A stretch of 64,000 nucleotides of DNA from Sesamum alatum (taxonomy: Eukaryota; Streptophyta; Magnoliopsida; Lamiales; Pedaliaceae): NCBI GenBank assembly GCA_034509735.1, contig JACGWO010000002.1, positions 21,561,636-21,625,635 of the forward strand, in the 5' to 3' direction. Shown in pieces: positions 18,661 through 29,151 of this stretch. The position numbers were made by a program, and so were the translations under genes. Numbering within the stretch: the first letter of the stretch is position 1; each line of letters opens with the position of its first letter. The notes under the pieces were generated by a model, which was not told the origin of the DNA, searched no databases, and worked only from the letters and a program-made list of their open reading frames with translations.

Positions 18661-20658
18661 TGTTAGAATAGGTGACCATGTAAGCCAATTTTGGCGAGAA
18701 TATGTAACCTATGTCTAGACAATTCTTTGGTATTTGATAAAAACATTTATGAATAAAGAAGTGAAAATTCATATGGCAATACTTTGTTTACGTTCACTTA
18801 TCTGTATTTACGTTTCTGTTCACTACGCAAACAAAGCCCACGGACTGACTAACGATTTCGGGGACTGGGACTACGCTTGGAGGTAGGTCCATGAAATCAG
18901 TCTTACAGAATCAGTCCGAAAATCTCCAAGTCAAGGAATCTCGAAAATGGGTACCGGGATTCCCTTTGAGACTTGCACTAAGCATCTGCTGTCGTATTTC
19001 ATCGACGGGTGATGAAGGTCGTCTAAGCAGTGTTAGTGGGTCAGCGTGCTAGGAAGCAGCTGACTGAGGTGACTCGCGGGAACCGTCTTACGGAGGACCT
19101 TGAGTATGGTCAGCAAGGTATGACGTGTATTCCCGGTTCCAACGGTACAGGCCAAGTCCTTTGACATGAGGAACTGCTGAGTTTACCTGTGCATCAGGTC
19201 TGTATCTTAGATTTGGTGAGAGATTGCCAAAATACTCTTGAGTAGTCATAAGCCATGTCTAGTGCAGCTCGGGTGTACAAAGTGACAGTAGTTTCCAAGA
19301 AAGGATATGTCTCCTGTGAAAAGGGTGTTGACAGTTGAGTCTCATATATGCTCTGTGTCTTGTCCCTGAAATTTGTGGCCACAGTGACTGAACAGAAGGG
19401 AAAAGGTTTCCCTTGCGGCGTTTAGTGAGGACAGACCGACACTTAGGTCAAAAATGGGTACCTGCATTTTCCGTGCCCTAGACCCTAAGTGATGAGACCG
19501 AAGACAGAAAGGACAAGTGTACTGTTAGAACCTAAATGTTCATCCCCGAATATTTCACCTAGTCTCTAGTGCCATGGACCATTGCTAGATGGCCACCCAT
19601 GGTAACGGACGGATTCTAGGAATCCGACCAAGTCTAGCTGAATGGTGAACCTAAAGAGTCACACACTATCCACACACACTTAGTATTTAATTTAGAATTA
19701 AATATTGGAGTAAAGGAATGATTAAATTAGATTTAATCGGGTCCTATATTTTCTTGGAGAAATTAATTCCTTCTATTTGATAAAGGGAATTAAATTAATA
19801 AATAGGATTTATTAAAAGGGTTGATTTAATGGGCTTAGAATAAATTATAATATTTATTTATTATATTTATTCTTTTAGCCTTTTGGAATATTTAATAGGA
19901 TTTAAATATTCCATTAAAATAAAATCAACGGTTGAGATGGAAAGGGGAGATGGAAGGCTAGGATTCGTTTGACCAGGTCAAACACTAGTTTGACTAGGAC
20001 TTTGACTAGGTCGAAATCCTAGTCAAATTAGGTTACTTGGAGTTTGAGTTTAAAGAGGATTAAACTCTTCCTCTATATAAACCTCTAGCTTCCGACATTT
20101 GAGAGATTGATGATTCTTGAAACACACACACAACACACACTCTCCCCTCTCCTACCTCTCGTCCGCCCCTCTCTCTTTCTCTAGCAAGAAAATATAATTT
20201 TTTGGTTCTTTTTGTTCTTGGAACATTAGAACTTAGACGAATGAATACCGTTAATTGATAACGTGTTGTTGATTCGTCAACTCCAAAATTATACACTTGT
20301 TCGTTGCTAGCACGACGTGCAAGATACGTGGGTGGATCGTGTGTCACGATTTGGAGGATCTCAAGAACGAGGTCTTGGTGCAAAACGGGGAACAACGCGA
20401 GTAGCAGTTGAAGACGTAAACGACAACGGGTAGGTCTCGTTTAAGATTTTCGTCTCTCTTTATTTTTTAACTCTATGGCCTCCATGATTTATTTATTTGT
20501 TTTATGATCATGAGATACACCGAATGCCCGGGAACCTCAAGGGCACACCCCTTGAGCGTGTTCTTTAAATTAAAAGCATGCCTTTTATTTTGTAAATCTA
20601 TTTTTACCGCGCTTCCGCATTCGCGCAATTCCCGGGACGATCCACCGGATTTCTTTCA
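18661..20658 (+). repeat. 5' LTR of E1
   Basis: 1998 bp. It carries the conserved U3 block (about 19528-19613), 3-nt-spacer inverted repeats (for example TATTTAATT/AATTAAATA around TAG at 19684-19704, GATTAAAT/ATTTAATC at 19720-19738, TTAATAAAT/ATTTATTAA at 19795-19815), a TATA box and the R/U5 hairpin at 20536-20556. Confidence 0.96.
20074..20080 (+). promoter_or_regulatory. Putative TATA box of E1 5' LTR
   Basis: TATATAA in the context CCTCTATATAAACCTC, a strong plant TATA context. It lies downstream of the TTTGACTAGG inverted repeat (19989-20027) and upstream of the CT-rich segment. The 3' LTR copy is near 28288. Confidence 0.65.
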
Positions 20659-20659
20659 G

Positions 20660-20672
20660 TGGTATCAGAGCC
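20660..20672 (+). other. Primer-binding site of E1
   Basis: TGGTATCAGAGCC, complementary to the 3' end of initiator tRNA-Met, one base after the LTR. Confidence 0.92.
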
Positions 20673-20872
20673 CGGTTCGGTGTATAGGCCTACGGTTTAT
20701 GTGCGTTATAAGCATGAAATGTGATATTGGCATGTTTTTTTATAAATCTTGATTGTTCTTGATTTTAAGCATGTCGATTTTACTGCTTTTGATTCGTGTG
20801 AATTTATGAATGTTTGTAATTTTCTGTTTTTCTTGGGAAACAGGGTAGAAAATTGAACGGAAAACGAGAAAC

Positions 20873-21280
20873 GACGCAGCCGGCCAGCCGGAGAGGGCTG
20901 GCCGCGTGCAGCCGCACACTGCCGGCAGGGCAGGACGCGCGCAGGCAAGGGAGGCCTACGCGCGGCCGCGCGCGGGGGCAGCGCGCAGGCGCGCGCGCAG
21001 GGCAGCGCCTCCAGACGCGCGCGCTCATCCACGCGCGGACGGGCCCTGGGCGGCGCCGCCAGGCGCGCGTGCACGCAAACGAAGGAGTCTGCGCGGGCGC
21101 GCCCGGCAGGCGTGCCCAGTGCGCGTCTGCGCGTGCACTACGCACGACACGGCCGACAGCCAGCAGGCCAGCGCGCGCGCAAGGCAGGGGAGCCTGCGCG
21201 CGCGCGGGGCGGCAGGCTGAGCCTGCTGCCCTGTGCGCGTGCCGGCGAGCCGCCAGCGGCGGCGGCGGCAGCTGCTGCTG
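20873..21280. other. CpG-rich island in E1 leader
   Basis: About 400 bp of CG-rich sequence ending in a GGC/GCT triplet run and a telobox-like palindrome (21280-21301). Inverted and longer, it resembles the island at 257-600. The flanks are AT-rich. No gene is supported. Confidence 0.8.
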
Positions 21281-21635
21281 CTAGGGTTTCAAAGCCCTAG
21301 CAGTATTTTTCTTTTATTCTTCATTATTTTCAGTTTTAATTTTGAATTAATTCTGAAAAATCGTTTTTTGGTTCAATTAAGCTTATTTTTCTAAAGACAT
21401 TATTTTAGGAGTAAAAAAAATCAGATTCGAAATCCCGGGGTTATTTTACCTAAAATAATGAGGAAAGGTTTTCCTAAAACGAGAAAATATTATTAGCAAT
21501 ATTTGTATTTTATTTTTTCACACGTTGTGCACATATTCATTAATTATTTTGGATATTTATGATTGGAAATCATATGTTGTTGGTATTATGTAATTATATT
21601 ATTGGATCATGTGATTATGTGTGTTGGATGGAAAT

Positions 21636-22062
21636 GGATGATCGCGAGCCCTAAGACCGGATGTATGGTTTATTTTCTGTTGGGCCTGTGTGCCTCTTTT
21701 ACTGCTTTCTCCTTCTCTCTTTCTAGTTGCCTTGGAATAATAAGGCATTCTACCTCCCTCCTTATGTACTCCCCCCGGGTTTTCGCTGGGGTTTCTATTT
21801 TTCAATATGTAATGAGAGTAGACTAGGAGTGAGGTTTCCTTTTTTTTGTAATTGGTGGAGAAGAAGGAAGGACCACATGGAGAGCCTAGACGGGAGGCCC
21901 CTTGGTGTTTTCCATGAAGTGAAGAAAGAGAAAAAGAGACCAAGGCCCATCAGCATGATGATTGGGTTACTATTAATGTAATAGTATAGGACCAACCCTA
22001 GATTGACCATAGATCCACTGCGGGCTCAGTGGATCGCATAGGATTCGGGCTCGTGATCATCC
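21636..22062 (+). other. E1 leader structured-RNA domain
   Basis: Arms GGATGATCGCGAGCCC (21636-21651) and GGGCTCGTGATCATCC (22047-22062). In A and B the arms read CAAAGCCC and GGGCTTG, so an A-T pair is replaced by G-C. The inner hairpin GATCCACTG/CAGTGGATC (22012-22035) is a perfect 9 bp around CGGGCT. A further palindrome TACTATTA/TAATAGTA with spacer ATG lies at 21968-21986. Confidence 0.7.
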
Positions 22063-22327
22063 AACAGGGGCGTGCTAGGCTTTAATTTTGCATGTGGTTA
22101 TGATGATGGATGAATGGATTCTTTATTTATCATATAACTGCTATGAATGGTTTATTTACGCATTATGGATGTATGTGTAGATATTTATTTGAGATCTCGG
22201 TCATTACTTACTCTCACATTGGTTGGACCAATGTCAAAATATTAGACCCTAGACACAATGGACATGAACTCTAGGAGTTTGTCCATGCCTTCCAATCCAT
22301 GGCATAGTGAGGAAGCTGCTTTAGGTT

Positions 22328-22435
22328 AATAGCGTGGTCTCACGAGTCGTGGCACGTTATTGTACTTAAAGGAAGCTGCATTATGTTATGAACGAAAAGC
22401 GGGCTGCTGCTACCTATCTCACGAGTCGTGGGTAC
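22328..22435 (+). promoter_or_regulatory. E1 twin leader hairpins
   Basis: CTCACGAGTCGTGG at 22339-22352 and 22418-22431. The first stem is AATAGCGTG/CACGTTATT (9 bp, one G-T wobble). The second is CTG, C, TACC paired with GGTA, C, CAG. Both lie upstream of the gag ATG at 22805. Confidence 0.65.
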
Positions 22436-22541
22436 CAGTGGGTCCGTGGCTCGGTCGATTGGTTGGGTCTAACGCCCAATTAACATGATTCGCTTGGAGT
22501 CCTCGGGATCATGTGAAAGGGTGAGGCAATAATCTTGGGAA

Positions 22542-22571
22542 TCTCGTGGAACGAGAATGGTATGGAATACC
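22542..22571 (+). promoter_or_regulatory. Two small covarying hairpins in E1 leader
   Basis: TCTCGT/ACGAGA (spacer GGA, 22542-22556) and GGTAT/ATACC (spacer GGA, 22559-22571). In B copies the same places read TCTCAT/ATGAGA and GATAT/ATATC with spacer TGG (B3 50241-50270). Each is a G-C to A-T exchange of a full pair. Confidence 0.65.
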
Positions 22572-22804
22572 TCCCACAGGATCTTTTCCATGCGAATCGT
22601 AAAAGCGGGGTATGGGAAAAATCGCTGTGGATCCCAAGCCCACTTGGAAAGGATTTCCCGAAAATCACGTTTGAGAGTACCGTGTTTTCGTATAAATAGT
22701 GGAGGATTAAATGACTAAAGTCCATGCATTTAATTATTTTATCAAACCACCGTCTTTTATTTTCTGCTGATCGCGCGCTGTTTTCTAAAAATGTAGATTT
22801 TAAA

Positions 22805-23074
22805 ATGTCTAAGAACCCACTTTCCACCATTCTTGAGACAAACAAATTCAATGGAACAAACTACAACGACTGGTTGCGCAATCTCAGGATAGTCCTAGAT
22901 TACGAGAACCAAGGCTACGTCATGGACGAACCTCTCCCTAGGACCTTACCGGAAGGATCCACGCCAGAAGAACGTGAGACGTTCGAGACTTGGCATAAGG
23001 ATAACCGGAAGGTCCGTAGCATCATACTTGCTTCGATGACCAATGAGATTCAGAGCAGCAATATGAAAGGCTAG
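22805..23074 (+). pseudogene. gag: E1 gag, N-terminal part
   Basis: Copia Gag starting MSKNPLSTILETNKFNGTN with NDWLRNLRIVLDYENQGY. The frame is lost at about 23054, where an extra base lies in the QKQYERLDD region (compare E2). The remainder continues from 23092. The ATG at 22805 is the start used in all copies; open sequence upstream to 22724 is leader. Confidence 0.85.
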
Positions 23075-23091
23075 ACGATGTCCCTTCCATT

Positions 23092-23397
23092 ATGGCTCGC
23101 CTTAAGGATTGCTATGCAGTCCCAGACCGGCATACTAGGTATGTCGCGACCAAGGCGTTCTTTGGAACTAAAATGACAGAAGGATCCTCTGTACAAGAGC
23201 ACGGGGTTAAAATGCTTACCCTGGTGGAAAAGCTCGAGGACCTAAAGGCAGGTCTCGATAATGAAACGTACATAGATGTGATCCTTCAGTCACTCCCACC
23301 CTCCTTTGACCAATTTATCGTCAACTACAACATAAACGCACTTGAGAAGGGCATTCATGAGTTGATCAATATGTTGGCAATACGAGGCAACGACTAA
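23092..23397 (+). pseudogene. E1 gag, middle part
   Basis: Continues Gag (DCYAVPDRHTRYVATKAFFG, then LVEKLEDLKAGLDNETYIDV). A 2-base loss at about 23372 in the LVQYEATT region shifts the frame and ends it at 23397. Confidence 0.85.
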
Positions 23398-23416
23398 GAA
23401 GTCCACGCCTTCGGTA

Positions 23417-23674
23417 TTGTTTGGAGGTGCTTCGACTTCTAAAACGAAAGGCAAGGGTGCCGGACGTTGGAACAAGAAGAAAGGGAAGGGAAAGGCCGTC
23501 AAAGCAGCTACGAACACTAAGACTGTCCCCATTGCCAAAGAGGGGAAAGGCAAAGGAAAGGGAAAGGTTGTCTCCAAGCAACAGTCAATGGCATATGACA
23601 TATGTATCAATTGCCGTGAGAAAGGGCATTGGAAGAGAGAGTGCCCCAAACTCTTCTCGAACCAAGGTATATAA
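23417..23674 (+). pseudogene. E1 gag nucleocapsid region
   Basis: Lys/Gly-rich basic stretch, then an intact CCHC knuckle CINCREKGHWKREC. A TAA follows at 23672 where E2 encodes FV, so Gag and protease are separated here. The sequence reads on into protease in the same frame. Confidence 0.85.
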
Positions 23675-23914
23675 GTGATTGAGGTTAATATGGTCACTAG
23701 TTCTGCCTCTTGGGTATTAGATACCGGCTATGGAGCTCACATTTGCAATGACTTGCAGGTGTTGAAAAGAAGCAGAAAACTGGGTAGCGGGGACATGATC
23801 CTGAAGCTTGGGAATGGCAAGGCCATCTCGGCAGAAGCAGTAGGATCCGCCACTCTAGTGATTAGTGATAATATTAGCATAGATTTAGAACAAGTTTATT
23901 TGTACCCAGTATGA
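23675..23914 (+). pseudogene. E1 protease, first part
   Basis: Aspartic protease with VLDTGYGAHICNDLQ; the usual Cys after DTG is Tyr. The frame is lost in the region that reads LEQVYFVPSMIKN in E2. Confidence 0.8.
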
Positions 23915-23938
23915 TTAAAAAACATCATTTCCATTCCA

Positions 23939-24331
23939 TTGTTGGACAATAGTGGTTATGAGTTTAGAATCAATAAAAATTGCTTTTATTTGATGAGGTG
24001 TGGAATTGCTCATCTACTTGGTACATTACATAACAGACTCTATATCTTGCAACAAACGAATTTCGTCCTCAATGCACAACACAAACGAAAATTAGATAAT
24101 AACGGGAACGCACGTCTGTGGCACGCTAGGCTAGGTCACATATCCCAAGATAGGATAAAAAGGTTGGTAGACTCAAAGAACCTAGAGGTTGGGGACTTGA
24201 GCGATCTATCAACTTGTGAGTCCTGTCTAAGAGGGAAAATGACCAAGAGGCCCTTTGTAGGACAAAGCAGGCTTGCCACAGGTCTGTTGGACTTGGTCCA
24301 TACAGACGTATGTGGACCACTAAGGACGTAG
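23939..24331 (+). pseudogene. E1 protease end and integrase N-terminus
   Basis: Contains the integrase zinc-binding domain: HARLGHISQDR followed by CESCLRGKMTKRPF. The first catalytic Asp is in LVHTDVCGPL. It ends at TAG (24329-24331) where E2 has Gln (RTQARGG). A further one-base insertion follows at about 24358. Confidence 0.85.
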
Positions 24332-24423
24332 GCCCGAGGTGGGTTCTCCTACTTCATAAACCTTCACCGATGATCATTCACGGTATGGTTATGTTTACCT
24401 GATGAGGTACAAGTCTGAAGCTC

Positions 24424-25431
24424 TTGAGAGGTTTAAAGAATTCAGACTTTGAAGTGGAGAACCAAACCAACTGCAAAATTAAAATCCTTCGGTCGGACCG
24501 AGGCGGTGAATACCTTAGTACGGAATTCCTAGATTATCTAAAAGAACATGGTATAATATCAGAATGGACACCTCCAGGAACACCGCAGTTAAATGGTGTC
24601 TCTGAAAGGAGGAATCGAACCCTGTTGGACATGGTTCGGTCCATGATGAGTTTTACCAAATTGCCCTTATCGTTTTGGGGCTATGCACTAGAAACGGCGG
24701 CCAAATTATTGAATTTGGCGCCTACTAGCACATTGACCCAAACGCCATATGAGATATGGCACGGCAAGCCTGCATCCTACAACTACTTGAAAGTGTGGGG
24801 TAGCCCCGCATACGTCAAGAGGTTAGTGGGAGATAAGTTAGAATCTAGGTCTAGCTTATGCAGGTTCGTTGGATACCCTAAAGAAACTGCGGGTTATTAC
24901 TTTTATGACCCCTTGGAACAAAAGGTGTTTGTTTCAAGAAATGCAGTATTCTTGGAGCAAGGCTTCCCGGAGGATATCCAACCTGATGAGCTGATCCTTG
25001 AGGAATCAAGTGATGGAATCCAGCCATCAGCGGAAGCCACGGAACCCTCACTTAGAGGATTCAGGATAGACAGCCGAAGGGCTGACCAACCTCGAGAAGT
25101 CCAACATGCTAGGCATGAAGGACAGCCTCAGGAACAGCCAGCCCCGGTTCCTGAACCACCGGCTCCGATACAGTCAGCGCCCATAGTCACCACTGACGTT
25201 CCCGTTCTCCGTAGGTCCACTAGAGAGTCCAGACCTCCAATGAGATATGGCTTTCTAGCTGCGACCGATCTTTTGGATAACGATCCTAAGACTTCTGGAG
25301 AAGCGATGTCTGACATCGACTCCGGGAAATGGCTTGAGGCCATGAAAGCCAAAATGGACTCCATGAGCGAGAACCAAGTTTGGAGTCTTGTAGATCCACC
25401 GAAAGGTGTTAAGCCAGTGGGCTGTAAGTGA
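24424..25431 (+). pseudogene. E1 integrase core, C-terminus and linker to RT
   Basis: Holds the second integrase Asp (LRSDRGGEYLS) and the Glu (LNGVSERRNRTLLDM), then SFWGYALETAAKLLN; the Trp is intact here, unlike family B. It continues through GKPASYNYLKVWGSPAYVKR, the proline-rich linker and SGKWLEAMKAKMDSM. It ends at TGA in place of Trp after PVGCK (25429-25431), with a frameshift just beyond. Confidence 0.88.
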
Positions 25432-26857
25432 GTCTACAAGCAAACTTGGCGTTGATGGAGAAGTCACAACTTTTAAGGCTAGGCTTGTAGCTAAGGGATA
25501 CACTCAACGACCCAAGGTCGATTTTGAGGATACCTACTCGCCAGTAGCCATGGCTAAGTCCATTCGGATTCTGCTCGCCATAGCAGCATGGTATGACTAT
25601 GAGATATGGCAGATGGACGTGAAAACGGCCTTCCTCAACGGTTTCGTTGAAGAAGAGATCTATATGGATCAGCCGCAGGGTTTCACGGTCACTGGAGAAG
25701 AACAGAAAGTCTGTCGCCTCCAGAAGTCCATCTATGGCCTCAAACAAGCCTCCCGAAGTTGGAACATTCGATTTGATGAAGTAATACGGGGTTATGACTT
25801 CATCAAAAAGGAATCCGACCCTTGTGTATACAAGAAGGTCAGTGGGAGCTCAATAGTGTTCCTAGTGCTTTATGTGGATGACATTCTGCTCATTGGTAAT
25901 GACGTCAGAATGTTAGGAAACACAAAAGCATGGTTGTCAACCCAGTTTTCCATGAAGGACTTGGGTGAAGCCTCCTACATCCTAGGCATCCAGATTGTCA
26001 GGGATAAATCTAAAAGGATGTTAGGACTCACCCAAAACTCGTATATGGAGAAAGTCCTAAAGAGATATCGAATGGACAACTCCAAACGAGGATTCCTTCC
26101 AATGAGGCATGGGATCAAGTTATCCAAGAAACAGTCCCCACAGACTAATGAGGAACTTGAAAGGATGAAGGTCATCCCCTATGCCTCCGCCGTAGGTAGC
26201 ATACAATATGCGGTCCACTGCACTAGGCCTAACATTGCATACGCTTTGAGCGTAACAAGCAGATATCAGTCCTGCGCAGGAGAGGCACATTGGAATGCTG
26301 TTAAGGGCATCCTTAAGTACCTAAGAAGGACTAAGAAAATGTTCCTGGTCTATGGCAATGGAGAACTAATTCTGGAAGGCTTTAGCGACGCTAGCTTCCA
26401 GTCTGAGGACGATGATGCCAAGTCTCAATCGGGGTACGTATTCAAACTCAATGGAGGAGTAGTAGCTTGGAAAAGTTCCAAGCAAGCAACCATTGCTGAC
26501 TCCACCACAGAGGCTGAATACATAGCAGCTTCAGAAGTTGCTAAGGAAGCGGTTTGGATGAGAAACTTCATCCAAGAGTTGGGTGTGGTGCCTAGCATCG
26601 CCGAGCCCGTTGTCATCTTCTGTGATAACAACGGCGCTATAGCGCAAGCAAAGGAATCGAGATCTCATCACCGTTCCAAACACATTCTTAGACGCTACCA
26701 TCTTCTTAGAGAAATGGTAGGAAGAGGTGACGTCCGGATGGACCGAGTCAACTCGACAGACAACACAGCAGACCCGCTGACAAAGCCTATGTCGCAGAGC
26801 GCTCATACGCAACATCTTGAGAAGATGGGGATTAAGCATATGGGCAATTGGCTTTAA
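25406..26857 (+). CDS. E1 reverse transcriptase-RNase H, longest intact enzyme frame
   Basis: 483 codons; roughly the first dozen are out of register because of the frameshift near 25435, and authentic RT starts about KLGVDGEVTTFKARLVAKGY. RT motifs: FEDTYSPVAMAKSIRILLAI, first Asp in WQMDVKTAFLNG (about 68-79), YGLKQASRSWN (about 110-120) and LYVDDILLIGND (about 155-166). RNase H acidic residues lie in FSDASF, TEAEYIA and FCDNNGA. It ends with HLEKMGIKHMGNWL and TAA 3 nt before the polypurine tract. In life it would be part of a Gag-Pol polyprotein copying the element RNA in cytoplasmic particles. It lacks its own proper start, so expression as is seems unlikely. Confidence 0.85.
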   Translation: MLSQWAVSESTSKLGVDGEVTTFKARLVAKGYTQRPKVDFEDTYSPVAMAKSIRILLAIAAWYDYEIWQMDVKTAFLNGFVEEEIYMDQPQGFTVTGEEQKVCRLQKSIYGLKQASRSWNIRFDEVIRGYDFIKKESDPCVYKKVSGSSIVFLVLYVDDILLIGNDVRMLGNTKAWLSTQFSMKDLGEASYILGIQIVRDKSKRMLGLTQNSYMEKVLKRYRMDNSKRGFLPMRHGIKLSKKQSPQTNEELERMKVIPYASAVGSIQYAVHCTRPNIAYALSVTSRYQSCAGEAHWNAVKGILKYLRRTKKMFLVYGNGELILEGFSDASFQSEDDDAKSQSGYVFKLNGGVVAWKSSKQATIADSTTEAEYIAASEVAKEAVWMRNFIQELGVVPSIAEPVVIFCDNNGAIAQAKESRSHHRSKHILRRYHLLREMVGRGDVRMDRVNSTDNTADPLTKPMSQSAHTQHLEKMGIKHMGNWL

Positions 26858-26860
26858 AGG

Positions 26861-26873
26861 TCAAGTGGGAGAT
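26861..26873 (+). other. Polypurine tract of E1
   Basis: TCAAGTGGGAGAT directly before the 3' LTR. Confidence 0.88.
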
Positions 26874-28861
26874 TGTTAGAATAGGTGACCATGTAAGCCA
26901 ATTTTGGCGAGAATATGTAACCTATGTCTAGACAATTCTTTGGTATTTGATAAAAACATTTATGAATAAAGAAGTGAAAATTCATATGGCAATACTTTGT
27001 TTACGTTCACTTATCTGCATTTACGTTTCTGTTCACTACGCAAACAAAGCCCACGGTCTGACTAACGATTTCGGGGACTGGGACTACGCTTGGAGGTAGG
27101 TCCATGAAATCAGTCTTATCGAATCAGTCCAAAAATCTCCAAGTCAAGGAATCCCGAAAATGGGTACCGGGATTCCCTTTGAGACTTGCACTAAGCATCT
27201 GCTGTCGTATTTCATCGACGGGTGACAAAGGTCATCTAAGCAGTGTTAGTGGGTCAGCGTGCTAGGAAGCAGCTGACTGAGGTGACTCGCGGGAACCGTC
27301 TTACGGAGGACCTTGAGTATGGTCAGCAAGGTATGACGTGTATTCCCGGTTCCAACGGTACAGGCCAAGTCCTTTGACTTGAGGAACTGCTGAGTTTACC
27401 TGTGCATCAGGTCTGTATCTTAGATATGGTGAGAGATTGCCAAAATACCCTTGAGTAGTCATAAGCCATGTCTAGTACAGCTCGGGTGTACAAAGTGACA
27501 GTAGTTTCCAAGAAAGGATCTGTCTCCTGTCAAAAGGGTATTGACAGTTGAGTCTCATATATGCTCTGTGTCTTGTCCCTGAAAATCTGTGGCCACAGTG
27601 ACTGAACAGAAGGGAAAAGGTTTCCCTTGCGGCGTTTAGTGAGGACAGACCGACACTTAGGTCCAAAATGGGTACCTGCATTTTCCGTACCCTAGACCCT
27701 AAGTGATGAGACCGAAGACAGAAGGACAAGTGTACTGTTAGAGCCTAAATGTTCATCCCCGAATATTTCACCTAGTCTCTAGTGCCATGGACCGTTGCTA
27801 GATGGCCACCCATGGTAACGGATGGATTCTAGGAATCCGACCAAGTCTAGCTAAATGGTGAACCTAAAGAGTCACACACTATCCACACACACTTAGTATT
27901 TAATTTAGAATTAAATATTGGAGTAAAGGAATGATTAAATTAGATTTAATCGGGTCCTATATTTTCTTGAAGAAATTAATTCCTTCTATTTGATAAAGGG
28001 AATTAAATTAATAAATAGGATTTATTAAAAGGGTTGATTTAATGGGCTTAGAATAAATTATAATATTTATTTATTATATTTATTCTTTTAGCCTTTTGGA
28101 ATATTTAATAGGATTTAAATATTCCATTAAATTAAAATCAACGGTTGATATGGAAAGGGGAGATGGAAGGCTAGGATTCGTTTGACTAGGTCAAACACTA
28201 GTTTGACTAGGACTTTGACTAGGTCAAAATCCTAGTCAAATTAGGTTACTTGGAGTTTGAGTTTAAAGAGGATTAAAATCTTCCTCTATATAAACCTCTA
28301 GCTTCCAACATTTGAGAGATTGATGATTCTTGAAACACACACTCTCCCCTCTCCTACCTCTCGTCCGCCCCTCTCTCTTTCTCTAGCAAGAAAATATAAT
28401 TTTTTGGTTCTTTTTGTTCTTGGAACATTAGAACTTAGACGAATCAATACCGTTAATTGATAACGTGTTGTTGATTCGTTCACTCCAAAATTATACACTT
28501 GTTCGTTGCTAGCACGACGTGCAAGATACGTGGGTGGATCGTGTGTCACGATTTGGAGGATCTCAAGAACGAGGTCTTGGTGCAAAACGGGGAACAACGC
28601 GAGTAGCAGTTGAAGACGAAAAACGACAACGGGTAGGTCTCGTTTAAGATTTTCGTCTCTCTTTATTTTTTAACTCTATGGCCTCCATGATTTATTTATT
28701 TGTTTTATGATCATGAGATACACCGAACGCCCGCGAACCTCAAGGACACACCCCTTGAGCGTGTTCTTTAAATTAAAAGCATGCCTTTTATTTTGTAAAT
28801 TTATTTTTACCACGCTTCCGCATTCGCGCAATTCCCGGGACGATCCATCGGATTTCTTTCA
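26874..28861 (+). repeat. 3' LTR of E1
   Basis: 1988 bp, collinear with 18661-20658. A 12-bp shortening lies in the CACACA tract near 28337. It is followed by the target duplication CTGAT and the rest of the E2 LTR. Confidence 0.96.
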
Positions 28862-29098
28862 CTGATTTCATGGACCTACCTCCAAGCGTAGTCCCAGTCC
28901 CCGAAATACGTTTTCAGTCCGTGGGCTTTGTTTGTGTAGTGAACAAATATGAAATGCAGATAAAGTGAACACAAACAAAGTAATGCCAAATGAATTCACT
29001 TCTTTATTCATTAATAAATTTATCCAAACACTGAAATTATCTAGACATAGGTTACATTTTGCCCGCCAAGATTGGCTATATGGTCAACTATTCTAACA
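28862..29098 (-). repeat. E2 3' LTR, right fragment (LTR start)
   Basis: Reverse complement of the first ~230 bp of a family E LTR, ending TATTCTAACA at 29098, which is the LTR start. It resumes the LTR interrupted by E1. The E2 polypurine tract follows at 29099-29111 with one change (TGAAGTGGGAGAT on the minus strand). Confidence 0.88.
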
Positions 29099-29151
29099 AT
29101 CTCCCACTTCACCTTTAAAGCCAATTGCCCATATGTCTAATCCCTATCTTC

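Larger units (their letters stand above)
18661..28861 (+). mobile_element. Complete Copia-type LTR retrotransposon E1 (family E)
   Basis: 10.2 kb. 5' LTR 18661-20658, primer-binding site 20660-20672, leader to 22804, gag-pol 22805-26857, polypurine tract 26861-26873 and 3' LTR 26874-28861. The 5-bp duplication CTGAT is at 18656-18660 and 28862-28866. By eye the LTRs differ at roughly 40-45 sites plus a 12-bp indel, so it is older than A2. It sits in the 3' LTR of E2, a copy of its own family, in the opposite orientation. Several frameshifts and stops break gag, protease and integrase, but RT-RNase H is open. Confidence 0.96.

Noticed and set aside
22724..22804. Upstream ATG as start of E1 gag
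   Set aside because: The open stretch is leader; every other copy begins at the ATG of MSKNP, so 22805 is chosen.
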